Positions 45,968-53,540 of a stretch of 62,137 bases of DNA are shown here, one piece after another. The translations under genes and the position numbers were made by a program. The stretch spans positions 1 to 62,137 of the forward strand of contig JAAYHD010000014.1 of the NCBI GenBank assembly GCA_012735495.1. The letters are read 5' to 3'. The stretch comes from Clostridiales bacterium. Its GTDB lineage: Bacteria; Bacillota; Clostridia; Lachnospirales; Lachnospiraceae. Position 1 is the first letter of the stretch. Each line of letters opens with the position of its first letter. The notes beneath the pieces are model-generated. The model was not told the origin of the DNA. It searched no databases and saw only the letters and a list, made by a program, of their open reading frames with translations.

Positions 45968-46001
45968 CTGCTGCGACATTGCTGTCAATGCTTCAGCAGC
46001 A
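45968..46001 (-). promoter_or_regulatory. hairpin in the glmM upstream region
   Basis: Arms GCTGCTG and CAGCAGC enclose a second stem CATTG/CAATG with loop ACAG. It lies about 80-110 bases upstream of glmM, with no T-run after it on the minus strand, so it is not a terminator. It could be part of a 5' leader or a protein site. No glmS-type ribozyme core is seen. Confidence 0.35.
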
Positions 46002-46119
46002 AAAAAATAAACCGGTTAGCTCTTATATATGTAAATATATGCTGCCCATGCAGCCTGATTACTGCGTTCGAATTGTTCCGATACTAATTCTAACATATAC
46101 AATATATGTTTGAAAAGAA

Positions 46120-46150
46120 AATAATCCGGCTGAGCCGGATTATTTGTTAT
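46120..46150 (-). terminator. terminator of the SASP gene
   Basis: Arms AATAATCCGGC and GCCGGATTATT with a 3-nt loop (46120-46144), followed on the minus strand by TTCTTTTC. It lies 12 bases after the SASP stop. Confidence 0.9.
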
Positions 46151-46155
46151 TTTGC

Positions 46156-46377
46156 TTACTGTCCGGACTGACCTGACATCGCCTGTTCCTGGCTGCGGAT
46201 CATGCGTCTTACCATTTCACCGCCAACAGAACCATTCTGTTTACTTGTCAAGTCTCCATTATAACCCTGCTTTAACGGAACGCCAAGCTCGTTGGCAACT
46301 TCCATCTTAAAGCGATTAAGAGCTTCTCTTGCCTGAGGAACTTCTACTCTGTTAGAACCACTATTATTACTTGCCAT
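46156..46377 (-). CDS. alpha/beta-type small acid-soluble spore protein
   Basis: 73 residues from ATG at 46377 (GGAGG upstream). Signature segments VPQAREALNRFKMEVANELG (the GPR-type helix region) and the DNA-binding YNGDLTSKQNGSVGGEMVRRM are clear. SASPs coat spore DNA and protect it from UV and heat; they are degraded by GPR protease on germination. The Ser/Asn-rich N-terminus and Gln/Ser-rich tail are typical. This is direct evidence for a spore-forming host. Expression is expected in the forespore under sigma-G, but I could not fix the promoter. Confidence 0.96.
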   Translation of the reverse strand: MASNNSGSNRVEVPQAREALNRFKMEVANELGVPLKQGYNGDLTSKQNGSVGGEMVRRMIRSQEQAMSGQSGQ

Positions 46378-46565
46378 ATTTTCACCTCCATTACGATTAT
46401 CAAAGCAATCCATCAACAAAATTATTTCGTAGGTTCAGCGGAATATTCCACGTTCAATTTTGTCTCTGTATTGCCTGTAATCATATTGTTAACAAAGAAG
46501 GTAAATAATATGATGGTAATTATTGTTCCAATAGCCAATGGTTATATAATTTGTCTTTTTATTAC

Positions 46566-46898
46566 TTAATTGACCGAAATGCTGAGAATTTTCGGATAAC
46601 CCATGGCAATCTCCAGATCCTTCCCGCTGCAGGCAGCATAAACCAGGCATTCCGCTAATTTGCCGGAATACTGGGAAATGACATCATGATTAATGTTTCG
46701 CAGTGCGGGTATTAAATTCCCCATAGCTCCTTTTTTCTGTCTGATCAGTGTGCTTACTTTTTTCACGGACAATGCAGGATGAACTCCGCTGACTCCGGCC
46801 GATATAATAATGTTTTTGCATGTTTCGTTAGATAAGAAATAGTAACCGTACACGCCCGTTTCCTCCAAATAATCATGTTTCATTATATTGTTGCTCAT
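46566..46898 (-). CDS. small protein of unknown function
   Basis: 110 residues from ATG at 46898. It is mostly alpha-helical, with a hydrophobic centre (CKNIIISAGVSGVHPALSV) and a basic segment (LIRQKKGAMGN), and ends LEIAMGYPKILSISVN. I recognise no domain, signal peptide or membrane span. A GGAGGG site is about 13 bases upstream, farther than usual, so the true start may be ATG 46883 or another codon. It is divergent from the AgcS gene and shares a 208-bp intergenic region holding three copies of ATACACTAT. Its position behind a spore-protein gene might hint at sporulation, but there is no direct evidence. Confidence 0.6.
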   Translation of the reverse strand: MSNNIMKHDYLEETGVYGYYFLSNETCKNIIISAGVSGVHPALSVKKVSTLIRQKKGAMGNLIPALRNINHDVISQYSGKLAECLVYAACSGKDLEIAMGYPKILSISVN

Positions 46899-46923
46899 GA
46901 CAACCGGTATCCCTCCTATCAAA

Positions 46924-47037
46924 ATACACTATTGCAAATATATGACATATTAAAACATCTGTCAACATTTATCTTGTAAATATACACTATTTTTGTTGTA
47001 TACTGACAATATTCTGTCCCCATCCTTCATACACTAT
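46924..47037. repeat. three exact copies of ATACACTAT in a divergent intergenic region
   Basis: Copies at 46924-46932, 46982-46990 and 47029-47037, all on the plus strand, start-to-start spacing 58 and 47 bp. They lie between the small unknown gene (minus) and the AgcS symporter gene (plus). They may be regulator half-sites. Confidence 0.5.
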
Positions 47038-47106
47038 ATGAAATATTAATAATATGCCCAAATTTTATATCATATTATATAGAAAGCCGCCTTATGGGGG
47101 TCCTAT

Positions 47107-48426
47107 ATGCTTTCCCTGTTATCATCCTTAAACCGGTTCATTTGGGGTATTCCCCTTCCCGCCCTGCTTTTCGGTGTCCATATATTTTACACAATCCGCC
47201 TGAAAGGAATCCAAAGGCATATTCTGAAGGCTGTCAGGCTGTCGGTTGAGCAGGATTCGGAAGCCGAAGGAGATATAAGCGGATTTGCGACATTGGCTGC
47301 GACACTTGCCGCCACCATAGGAACGGGCAACATAGTCGGTATCTCGACCGCTGTTGCGCTGGGCGGTCCGGGAGCGGTTTTCTGGTGCTGGCTGACCGGA
47401 CTGTTCGGCATGGCAACCTCATATGCCGAATGCTTTCTTGGTGTGCTTTACAGAAGGAAAACCGACGACAACCGGTATATTGGCGGCCCCATGTACGCCA
47501 TCGAATACGGCATGAAAAAGAAATGGCTTGCGGTCCTTTTCAGCATCTTTACTCTCGTTGCTTCCTATGGTGTCGGCTGCTCGACCCAGGCCAGGGCGGT
47601 AACGGAAACAGCCGGGACATTATGGGGCCTTCCTGAGGTCCTTACAGGCATGGCGGTATCTGTTACCGTAGGGCTGGTGATAATAGGGGGCATTAAATCC
47701 ATAGGGAAGATATGCACAAAGCTTGTTCCTGCCATGGGAGCCTTTTATCTCCTGGCCTGCACAGCTATTTTAATAATCAATCGTAATTATATAGGCCAAA
47801 GTTTTTATATTATTCTCCGGTCCGCGTTTTTGCCCGCAAAGCTTCCGGCTGCGGTTGCCGGAGGTTTTATAGGAGGCAACCTCACCCTTGCCGCCAGGTA
47901 CGGGATTGCCCGCGGCTTGTTTACCAATGAAGCAGGCCTCGGTTCTGCCGCAATAGCCGCCGCCGGTGCCAAGACCACCCATCCGGCAAAACAGGCGCTG
48001 GTATCCATGAGCGCAACCTTCTGGGATACGGTTTTCATGTGCGCCATCACCGGTTTGGTCATAGTATCAAATATACTGAAAAATCCGGCATCATTAAAAG
48101 GATATTCCTTTGCCGAGCTTACAACAGCTGCATTCCTGCCGATACCGTTCGGAAGGACGGTTCTGGGGATTTCAATAATGGCATTTGCCGCAGCCACACT
48201 TATCGGCTGGTCTTATTTCGGAGAAAAGGCGGCGGAATACCTTTTCGGGAAATCCGGTATAGGCGCATACAGGCTGTGCTATATTGTCATGATTTTCATT
48301 GGTTCGATCATGTCCCTGAATCTGGTTTGGGAGCTTACCGATTTTGTAAATGCCCTTATGGCTGTTCCGAACCTGATATGCCTTATTGCGCTGCGTAAAG
48401 ATATTATGCCATATAATCAAAAATAA
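47107..48426 (+). CDS. alanine or glycine:Na+ symporter (AgcS family)
   Basis: 439 residues with about ten or eleven membrane helices. The family signature is ATLAATIGTGNIVGISTAVALGGPGAVFW in helix 2 (segments ATIGTGNI and GGPGAVFW). A second hallmark, GLFTNEAGLGSAAIAAA, lies in the middle. It imports alanine or glycine with sodium across the cytoplasmic membrane. The N-terminus is short, starting within the first helix, with GGGGG six bases before ATG. It is convergent with a methyltransferase gene and shares its terminator region. Confidence 0.94.
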   Translation: MLSLLSSLNRFIWGIPLPALLFGVHIFYTIRLKGIQRHILKAVRLSVEQDSEAEGDISGFATLAATLAATIGTGNIVGISTAVALGGPGAVFWCWLTGLFGMATSYAECFLGVLYRRKTDDNRYIGGPMYAIEYGMKKKWLAVLFSIFTLVASYGVGCSTQARAVTETAGTLWGLPEVLTGMAVSVTVGLVIIGGIKSIGKICTKLVPAMGAFYLLACTAILIINRNYIGQSFYIILRSAFLPAKLPAAVAGGFIGGNLTLAARYGIARGLFTNEAGLGSAAIAAAGAKTTHPAKQALVSMSATFWDTVFMCAITGLVIVSNILKNPASLKGYSFAELTTAAFLPIPFGRTVLGISIMAFAAATLIGWSYFGEKAAEYLFGKSGIGAYRLCYIVMIFIGSIMSLNLVWELTDFVNALMAVPNLICLIALRKDIMPYNQK

Positions 48427-48457
48427 AAGAAAAAAGGGAGCGGTCTTCGCCCCCTTT
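48418..48457 (-). terminator. terminator of the methyltransferase gene
   Basis: Stem AAAGGG-A-GCG/CGC-C-CCCTTT (48433-48457) with a 5-nt loop. On the minus strand it is followed by TTTTCTTTTATTTTTG. The U-tract runs into the end of the convergent AgcS gene. Confidence 0.75.
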
Positions 48458-48488
48458 GATGGGACATCCGCCCCGTTTTTCATATATG

Positions 48489-49286
48489 TCAATTTCTTCT
48501 TGCCCAGATGGTCGCACGGTGTGTCGATTCGTCAATGGGCTCCGAAAGCGGCTCGTCTGTGTAATTCTTATATGTCCTTTCGACTGAAAGACCGGCTTCG
48601 GAAATCCAGCCATATACCTGCCCCTGGGTCGGTATATGCTTGTACCACCGCTGCGGGATAACAAAAGATTCGCCGTTGTTTGCTTTAATCTCCCAATGAC
48701 CGGTTCCGGTACATATGCGCGTTACGGGATCGTAGGCTTCACCGCAGCTGACCGTTCGCCCCCAGGTTCCCAAATCGTCCGTGCCGTTAAAATAACTGCT
48801 TTCACCCAACCCGTTAAATATTTCCGACGGATTAAAATGCAGGTCAAAATCAAGGTACAGATGCCCTCCGGGTCTTAAAGCCATGGCCGCTTTGCGGATA
48901 AAGGTCTGCTGGGCCTTTTCATAATCCATGTCCGATTCAATATTGATCAGGATATTTCCGCCCAGGACAACTACGTCAAATCCGAAGCCCCAGTCTGAGG
49001 ACAATGCATCCGCCTTATAGCAGGTGATATTGCTTAAGCCCTTCATCCTGCGGTAACAGCGAAGCAGCATATGTTCATCCGCATCAAAACCGGTGACCAT
49101 ATGTCCTGCCTGGGCCAGGGGTATACATATCCTTCCTCCGCCGCAGGCCACCTCGAGAATTCTCTGGGGCGAACCGTCGGTATTCCTGCGCAGGACTTCA
49201 AGCAGGAATTCCACATCATGGGTCTGATTCTCCATCTGTTCATAAATATACGCGTACCAGTGTTTTGCTATAAAATCCTTATTCAA
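48489..49286 (-). CDS. class I SAM-dependent methyltransferase
   Basis: 265 residues from a TTG start at 49286 with GGGAGG seven bases upstream. The SAM-binding motif I is ILEVACGGGRICIPLA, motif II is VTGFDADEHML, and post-motif segments are VVVLGGNILIN and LRPGGHLYLDFDLHF. The C-terminal beta-strands resemble small-molecule methyltransferases of the YcgJ/UbiE-like group. The substrate is not evident. A longer frame to 49358 starts at another TTG with a weaker site. A 25-codon reading frame with an ATG precedes and overlaps that longer frame. Confidence 0.87.
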   Translation of the reverse strand: MNKDFIAKHWYAYIYEQMENQTHDVEFLLEVLRRNTDGSPQRILEVACGGGRICIPLAQAGHMVTGFDADEHMLLRCYRRMKGLSNITCYKADALSSDWGFGFDVVVLGGNILINIESDMDYEKAQQTFIRKAAMALRPGGHLYLDFDLHFNPSEIFNGLGESSYFNGTDDLGTWGRTVSCGEAYDPVTRICTGTGHWEIKANNGESFVIPQRWYKHIPTQGQVYGWISEAGLSVERTYKNYTDEPLSEPIDESTHRATIWARRN

Positions 49287-49302
49287 TGTTTTACCTCCCG
49301 TA

Positions 49303-49380
49303 TCAGGAGAGCCGTATGACGCCCTCCTTCCTGTAATTTCTGTTGTATTTGACTTCAAATGCCACCATTGATTTTCTCAT
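49303..49380 (-). CDS. possible 25-residue upstream peptide
   Basis: A short frame reads MRKSMVAFEVKYNRNYRK and then EGVIRLS, ending 16 bases before the methyltransferase TTG. It contains that gene's GGGAGG region just after its stop, which would suit translational coupling. There is only a poor ribosome site (AAAGGAC about 10 bases upstream). I recognise no family. It is offered as a candidate, not a firm gene. Confidence 0.25.
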   Translation of the reverse strand: MRKSMVAFEVKYNRNYRKEGVIRLS

Positions 49381-49401
49381 ATAAAATCACGTCCTTTCAG
49401 C

Positions 49402-49439
49402 TTTATATAAAGGCACCTGTCTCACAGGACAAGTGCCTT
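49402..49439 (-). terminator. terminator after the DJ-1/PfpI gene
   Basis: Arms AAGGCAC and GTGCCTT (49410-49439) with an inner CCTGT/ACAGG pair, followed on the minus strand by TATATAAAG. It lies 30 bases after the stop. Confidence 0.55.
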
Positions 49440-49469
49440 GACTGCATCATCTAATGCATCATCCCGCTG

Positions 49470-50027
49470 TCAGTTGTAATGCTTGTACATGCCGCCTTCC
49501 GCTATTTTCCTGGCAGTACCCTTATCCTTAAATACGGAGATAAGCGTAAGCGCAAAGTCCATGGCGGTTCCCGGCCCCTTCGAAGTGATAATATTGCCGT
49601 CGATTACCACATCTTCACCGGTAGCAATGCACCCCTTCAGCTTGCTTTCAAATCCCGGGTAACAAGTCGCCCGTTTTCCTTCCAAAAGGCCCTTGGTTCC
49701 AAGCACGCTTGGAGCAGCACATATGGCCGCTATGGTCTTGTTTTTGCCATGGAAGTCTCTCAGGAGCTTATCCAGCCCCTCATGATTCATAAGAGCTGTT
49801 GTTCCCGGCATACCGCCCGGGAGGATCAAAAGGTCTGCCTCTTCGAATTTGCCATCCCCAAACAGCATGTCCGCCACTACCGTTATCTGATGTGAACCCG
49901 TAACTTTTAGGTCTCCGGTTATGGATACCATGGATATGTCAATCTGCGCTCTTCTTAAAAAATCAACAACTGTTAACGCTTCCACCTCTTCGAATCCGTC
50001 CGCAAGAAAAATATACGCTTTTGCCAT
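49470..50027 (-). CDS. DJ-1/PfpI family protein
   Basis: 185 residues of the class I glutamine amidotransferase-like fold. The nucleophile elbow holds the conserved Cys in AAICAAPSVLG, and Glu in FEEVEALTVVDFLRRA supports it; ILPGGMPG is the N-terminal family motif. DJ-1/ThiJ/YajL proteins are reported as chaperones, deglycases or glyoxalases, and the precise activity is debated. Start ATG follows AAAGGAGG. It is divergent from korAB and probably monocistronic. Confidence 0.92.
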   Translation of the reverse strand: MAKAYIFLADGFEEVEALTVVDFLRRAQIDISMVSITGDLKVTGSHQITVVADMLFGDGKFEEADLLILPGGMPGTTALMNHEGLDKLLRDFHGKNKTIAAICAAPSVLGTKGLLEGKRATCYPGFESKLKGCIATGEDVVIDGNIITSKGPGTAMDFALTLISVFKDKGTARKIAEGGMYKHYN

Positions 50028-50147
50028 GATTCAACCTCCTTTTTACATAAAACACATTAACCGGCCATATATAACTTTTACAGCAGGCCGTCCTAGTATT
50101 CCCATGATTATTATAGTTTAATGCCCTATCCAAGGCAAGCTAAAAGA

Positions 50148-50176
50148 TTGTAAAAAATGGCATTATACTATATACT
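50148..50176 (+). promoter_or_regulatory. sigma-A promoter of korAB
   Basis: -35 TTGTAA (50148-50153), 17-bp spacer, -10 TATACT (50171-50176), about 31 bases upstream of the korA ATG. Confidence 0.75.
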
Positions 50177-50207
50177 TAAAGCATCCCAAAGCAAAGGAGG
50201 CGAGTTA

Positions 50208-51884
50208 ATGTACAACATACTGGTAGGCGGAGCGGCAGGACAAGGAATTGATACTACGGTATCCATCCTGGAAAAGGCATTTAAAAAATCCGGTTACTTT
50301 GTCTATACGTTCCGCGATTTCATGTCGCGTATACGCGGCGGTCACAATTTCATGGTAATAAGGTTTGGAAATGAAGAAATCACCTCCCACAGCAGCAAGC
50401 TTGACGGAATCATTGCACTCAATGAAGAAACGGTATATATTCACAGGGATAATTTAAAGAAGGACGGATTTATATTATGTGACAGTAGCCTGAAAGGCGA
50501 TTTTGACGCCATCCGCATACCCATGGCGGATAAGGCGAAGGAGCTTGGCAATCCCAGGGTTGCCGGAAGCATCTCTATAGGGGCCGTACTCAAGCTCTTC
50601 AGCGTTGAACTGGAATATGCTTTCGATATAATGAAAGATCACATCAAAAAGGATTACATTGAGATTAACCGGGAAGCGGCCCGATTCGGATACGACAGCG
50701 TGGAATGCAGGTATCCCCATACCGGCGGCGGATACAAGGATTACATGCTGATAAGCGGCAACCAGGCTGTGGCCTTGGGCGCAATCGCCGCGGGGCTTAA
50801 ATTCTACAGTGCATACCCGATGTCGCCAGCTACACCAATAATGGAATACTTGTCCCGGCATGGCGTAAAAGCCGGAGTGGTTATGGAACAGGCCGAGGAT
50901 GAAATTGCCGCCATCAATATGGCAATCGGTGCTTCATATGCGGGTGTAAGGGCTATGACGGGCACCTCCGGCGGCGGATTCTCATTGATGGTTGAAGCCC
51001 TGGGGCTTTCAGGCATCGCCGAGATTCCGGTCGTAGTGGTCAATGTCCAGCGCCCGGGCCCGGCTACAGGTCTCCCCACCCGTACGGAGCAGGCGGACCT
51101 AAGATTCGCCATACATGCCTCGCAGGGAGAATTCCCAAGAATGGTCATCGCCCTGCGCAGCCATGAGGACGCCTTTTACCAGACGGCCCGTGCATTCCAT
51201 ATCGCGGACAAATATCAAATGCCTGTAATCATTTTAAGCGATCAGTACCTTGGAGACTCCACATCGACTGTTCAGATGTATGACCTGTCCAGGGTTCCGA
51301 GCACCGCACCGCTTGTCTCTTGCGAAGATGATGAAGGCTACCTGAGATATCGAATAACCGACGACGGCATATCATTAAGAAAAATACCCGGAAAAGGCAA
51401 ATACTTTGTCACCGCGGACAGCGACGAGCATGATGAAAGCGGAGCAATAACGGAAAGCGCAGAGGTGCGCAGAAATATGGCGGATAAACGGATGCGCAAG
51501 CTTGAAGGCGTGGTTAAAGAGCTGCAGGAGCCCGAATTCATAGGGGATGAGAATTTTGACATTCTTCTTGTCGGTTGGGAATCGACTTACGGGCCGATTA
51601 AAGAAGCGGTAAAAATCCTGAATTCTGAAGGCAGTCAGAAATACGGAGCATTGGTTTTTGGAGACATTTACCCGCTGCCGACAAAGCTTCTTACGGCAAA
51701 GGCAGCCATGGCAAAAAAGATATACAACATAGAGCAAAATGCCACCGGACAGCTTGCGGGACTGATCATGGAGATGACCGGAATTAAGTGTGACGGATGC
51801 ATCCTGAAATACGACGGCCGCCAGATTTCAGGCGAAGAGATTGCAGACAGGCTGCAAAAGCTGTTACGGAAGGAGGGCTTGTAA
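50208..51884 (+). CDS. korA: 2-oxoacid:ferredoxin oxidoreductase, fused gamma-alpha subunit
   Basis: 558 residues. The gamma domain (about 1-180, YNILVGGAAGQGIDTT, FRDFMSRIRGGHN) is fused to the alpha domain (about 195-558: GNQAVALGAIAAG, YPMSPATPIMEYL, MEQAEDEIAAINMAIGASYAG). The family oxidatively decarboxylates 2-oxoacids to acyl-CoA with ferredoxin, or the reverse in reductive carbon fixation. 2-Oxoglutarate is the usual assignment for this two-subunit form but is not proven. GGAGG supports the ATG at 50208; a frame from 50157 overlaps the promoter. It overlaps korB by one base (TAATG). Confidence 0.9.
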   Translation: MYNILVGGAAGQGIDTTVSILEKAFKKSGYFVYTFRDFMSRIRGGHNFMVIRFGNEEITSHSSKLDGIIALNEETVYIHRDNLKKDGFILCDSSLKGDFDAIRIPMADKAKELGNPRVAGSISIGAVLKLFSVELEYAFDIMKDHIKKDYIEINREAARFGYDSVECRYPHTGGGYKDYMLISGNQAVALGAIAAGLKFYSAYPMSPATPIMEYLSRHGVKAGVVMEQAEDEIAAINMAIGASYAGVRAMTGTSGGGFSLMVEALGLSGIAEIPVVVVNVQRPGPATGLPTRTEQADLRFAIHASQGEFPRMVIALRSHEDAFYQTARAFHIADKYQMPVIILSDQYLGDSTSTVQMYDLSRVPSTAPLVSCEDDEGYLRYRITDDGISLRKIPGKGKYFVTADSDEHDESGAITESAEVRRNMADKRMRKLEGVVKELQEPEFIGDENFDILLVGWESTYGPIKEAVKILNSEGSQKYGALVFGDIYPLPTKLLTAKAAMAKKIYNIEQNATGQLAGLIMEMTGIKCDGCILKYDGRQISGEEIADRLQKLLRKEGL

Positions 51885-52732
51885 TGGGAAAATCATTTAG
51901 TACCTATGAAACCGCCTGGTGCCCCGGGTGCGGCAATTTCAGTATTTTGAAATGTTTAAAGACCGCATTGGAGGAACTGGGCAAGGACCCGCACGAGGTT
52001 CTCGTTGCCGCAGGAATAGGACAGGCGGCAAAAACCCCTCAATATATAAGCGCTAATACATTCTGCGGTCTCCACGGCAGAAGCCTTCCGGCCGCGGCTG
52101 CGGCGAAGATAGCCAATGAAGGCCTTACCGTCATAGTCAATACCGGTGACGGTGATTCATACGGCGAAGGCGGAAACCATTTCATTCATGCTATACGCCG
52201 TAATGTCAACATCGCCCATTTTGTTCACAACAACCAGATATACGGTCTGACCAAGGGGCAATCATCACCCACCACCTCGCTGGGACACACGACAAATGCC
52301 CAGGCCTACGGCAACATTAATCATCCGCTTAATCCTGTTCTTCTTGCCATATCGGCAGGAGCCGGGTTTGTAGCCAGGTCGTTCTGCGGCGACCAGAAGC
52401 ATCTCGTGGCTATGATGAAGGAGGCCATATCCTACAAGGGCTATGCCCTGGTGGACATACTGCAGAACTGCATCAGCTTCAACAAGGTAAATACCTTTGC
52501 ATGGTACAGGGACAGGGTGTATTACCTGGAAGACGATTACGACCCCTCGGATAAAATCAAGGCCATGGAAAGGGCAATGGAGTTTGGTGACCGCATACCG
52601 ATAGGCATCTTATATCGCGAGGAACGCCCCGATTACCATGAAATGAACAGGATTCTGGCAGGCAGGGAACCCCTCGTAGACCAGGTACGGGACCCCGGGA
52701 CGGTCCGGGAACTGATGCTTGAGCTGGTATAA
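51884..52732 (+). CDS. korB: 2-oxoacid:ferredoxin oxidoreductase beta subunit
   Basis: 282 residues. The thiamine-pyrophosphate site has GDGDSYGEGGNHFIHAIRRN and HNNQIYGLTKGQSSPTT. The N-terminal WCPGCGNFSILKCL carries a Cys pair near the TPP/Fe-S region. It partners with the fused gamma-alpha subunit. No delta (ferredoxin-like) subunit gene follows, so electrons likely pass to a soluble ferredoxin directly. The ATG overlaps the korA stop by one base, and AAGGAGGG lies upstream. A branched hairpin lies after the stop. Confidence 0.93.
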   Translation: MGKSFSTYETAWCPGCGNFSILKCLKTALEELGKDPHEVLVAAGIGQAAKTPQYISANTFCGLHGRSLPAAAAAKIANEGLTVIVNTGDGDSYGEGGNHFIHAIRRNVNIAHFVHNNQIYGLTKGQSSPTTSLGHTTNAQAYGNINHPLNPVLLAISAGAGFVARSFCGDQKHLVAMMKEAISYKGYALVDILQNCISFNKVNTFAWYRDRVYYLEDDYDPSDKIKAMERAMEFGDRIPIGILYREERPDYHEMNRILAGREPLVDQVRDPGTVRELMLELV

Positions 52733-52776
52733 GAATGTATCTCTTTGCCAATTTCGGGACATTATTATAAAAACTT

Positions 52777-52849
52777 AGCCCTTGGCAGCCGAAAGTACCT
52801 TCCCCGCAGGAAAGGACTATCACCTTTTGGTCATGCCAAGGGCTGTTTT
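52777..52849. terminator. branched (three-way) terminator-like structure between korB and tag
   Basis: Outer stem of 11 perfect base pairs AGCCCTTGGCA/TGCCAAGGGCT (52777-52787 with 52834-52844). Inside are a hairpin with stem AGT-CCTTCC/GGAA-GG-ACT (52794-52818, with bulges) and a small ACC/GGT hairpin (52822-52831). T-runs follow on both strands, so it can end both convergent genes, but a three-way junction is unusual for a simple terminator. Confidence 0.65.
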
Positions 52850-52943
52850 TGATTTATCATCCATCCGTCAGCACCGTTAAAACCGGCTTCCGCATCTTAA
52901 GCCGTTCATCGCGGGATGCTTTATCGGAAGCTTGAATCACGCC

Positions 52944-53528
52944 TTATACGCAGCACTCCTTATAAGCAAAGCAATCCGTGGTATGATCATTAACCATGCC
53001 GACAGCCTGCATGAATGAATATATAATAGTGCTTCCGACAAACTTGAAGCCTCTCTTTGCAAGGTCCTTGCTGATTTTGTCGGACAGCGGGGTACGGGCC
53101 GGCATATCCGAGATTTTTTCCCATTGGTTTATTATAGGCCTGTAATTTACATATCCCCATATGAACTTATCAAAGCTGCCAAACTCCTCGACAACCTTTA
53201 TGAATGCCTTGGCATTGCTTACAGCCGCATTGATTTTTAGCCTGTTTCTTATTATTTTCTCATTGGCAAGCAGTTCTTGTATTTTCTCATCGTCATATAC
53301 AGACACCTTGTAAGGGTCAAATCCGTCAAACGCCTTCCTGAACGCATCCCTCTTTTTCAATATGGTTATCCAGGAAAGCCCGGCCTGCATGCCCTCCAAA
53401 ATCAGCATTTCAAAGAGCTTTATATCGTCATGCACCGGCCTCCCCCACTCGTTGTCGTGATAGTCCACATACATGGGATCATTCCCCGCCCAATAACATC
53501 TTTTTTTCTCAATAACGTTATCATTCAT
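52944..53528 (-). CDS. tag: DNA-3-methyladenine glycosylase I
   Basis: 194 residues. It removes 3-methyladenine from alkylated DNA. The zinc site is Cys11, His24, His182 and Cys186, with the same spacing as E. coli Tag. YWAGNDPMYVDYHDNEWG at the N-terminus and LSWITILKKRDAFRKAFDGF further on are strongly conserved. ATG follows AAAGGAG. It is 12 bases upstream of the end of a TIM-barrel gene on the same strand, probably co-transcribed with it. Confidence 0.97.
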   Translation of the reverse strand: MNDNVIEKKRCYWAGNDPMYVDYHDNEWGRPVHDDIKLFEMLILEGMQAGLSWITILKKRDAFRKAFDGFDPYKVSVYDDEKIQELLANEKIIRNRLKINAAVSNAKAFIKVVEEFGSFDKFIWGYVNYRPIINQWEKISDMPARTPLSDKISKDLAKRGFKFVGSTIIYSFMQAVGMVNDHTTDCFAYKECCV

Positions 53529-53540
53529 GGTATCTCTCCT

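Noticed and set aside
45891-46155. glmS-type ribozyme or riboswitch before glmM
   Set aside because: I looked for the ribozyme core but saw only a simple two-part hairpin; glmM is not the usual target of that RNA.
46510-46569. 19-residue hydrophobic peptide frame on the plus strand, with GAAGG upstream
   Set aside because: Too short and hydrophobic by AT composition; it overlaps the end of the convergent small gene, and no terminator or conservation evidence can be seen.
52733-52943. Hammerhead or twister-like ribozyme in the branched element
   Set aside because: The GAAA near 52791 lacks the required CUGANGA partner strand, and junction lengths do not fit.
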